Source: Spartobacteria bacterium UBA6821
GTDB lineage: Bacteria > Verrucomicrobiota > Verrucomicrobiia > Chthoniobacterales > UBA6821
Direction of reading: 5' to 3'
DNA: 14,936 bases
Assembly (NCBI GenBank): GCA_002452515.1
Contig: DKEN01000041.1
Coordinates: forward strand, 2,968 to 17,903
The position numbers and the translations under genes were made by a program. Positions 14,817-14,936 of the stretch are shown piece by piece (within the stretch, counting starts at the first letter, position 1; each line of letters opens with the position of its first letter). Under the pieces are notes generated by a model. The model had not been told where the DNA came from. It was given only the letters and a program-made list of their open reading frames with translations, and ran no database searches.

Positions 14817-14936
14817 GGCTTTGCGCGAGCATCCCCGCAGTGGGCTGTAAGCTCAAAGCCAACGCAGCCTCCGGTCTGTTACCGCTGCAACCCCATGGGG
14901 CTGCGGACAAAAGACTGATTTTTGGCGTTGCTCGCT
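14817..14936. repeat. Hairpin-rich repeat-like sequence upstream of nadB, running off the window
   Basis: A nested hairpin is formed by GGCTTTG (14817-14823) with CAAAGCC (14854-14860), inside which GAGC (14827-14830) pairs with GCTC (14851-14854, sharing its last base with the outer arm) and CCC pairs with GGG. A second hairpin at 14882-14906 has CCGC/GCGG around GCA-CCCC-AT-GGGG-TGC. The window ends in TTTTTGGCGTTGCTCGCT, which resembles the GGCGTTGCCCTGCGC seen on the complement of the 680-777 repeat. No gene is seen. It may be a further member of the structured repeat families or part of the nadB leader. Confidence 0.5.

Overview
The window looks like a chromosomal segment of a Verrucomicrobiota bacterium of moderately high GC. 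The main reason is a four-gene run of prepilin-type proteins (7522-12293) whose sizes, order and overlaps match the 'Verru_Chthon cassette' (proteins D, B, C, A), a set known from that phylum. This is recognition from memory; no search was run.

Layout. Positions 1-301 (-) hold the start of an MnmC-like methyltransferase that runs off the window. Positions 302-782 carry no gene and are packed with repeats, including two copies (369-464 and 680-777) of a roughly 95 bp element that folds as a nested hairpin. Positions 783-3187 (-) encode malate dehydrogenase and class II fumarase, two consecutive TCA-cycle steps joined by a TAATG overlap. Positions 3302-3580 (-) encode an HU-family DNA-binding protein, separated from mdh by a 40 bp perfect palindrome that probably terminates transcription. 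Divergent from HU are a gamma-class carbonic anhydrase family protein (3701-4297) and a bifunctional-nuclease (DUF151) protein (4337-4813). A structured repeat (4838-4950) fills the gap before the convergent dCTP deaminase gene (5068-5634, -). From 5735 to 12293 six genes run on the + strand with gaps of 48, 38, -4, -4 and 22 bases: a SpmA-SpmB fusion membrane protein, the fluoride channel CrcB, and cassette proteins D, B, C and A. A 22 bp stem hairpin (12318-12365) closes the run. Then come a secreted protein of unknown function (12421-13161, +) and L-aspartate oxidase NadB (13158-14753, -), which meet tail to tail on a shared CTAG. The last ~120 bases hold another hairpin-rich repeat.

How it fits together. 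The housekeeping genes cover the TCA cycle, nucleotide metabolism, NAD synthesis, CO2/bicarbonate and the nucleoid. The accessory part is the pseudopilin cassette, probably processed by a prepilin peptidase and placed in the inner membrane as a type II secretion or type IV pilus-like minor-pilin complex. Its export role is unknown.

The most interesting signals are not genes. Four loci carry short covarying stem-loops with recurring motifs: AGCCC/GGGCG hairpins and stems capped by GGGA. One of these loci (8689-8823) appears to have been inserted in frame into the leader of cassette protein C, giving it a 69-residue prepilin leader. In addition, no start codon in the window has a recognisable Shine-Dalgarno sequence.
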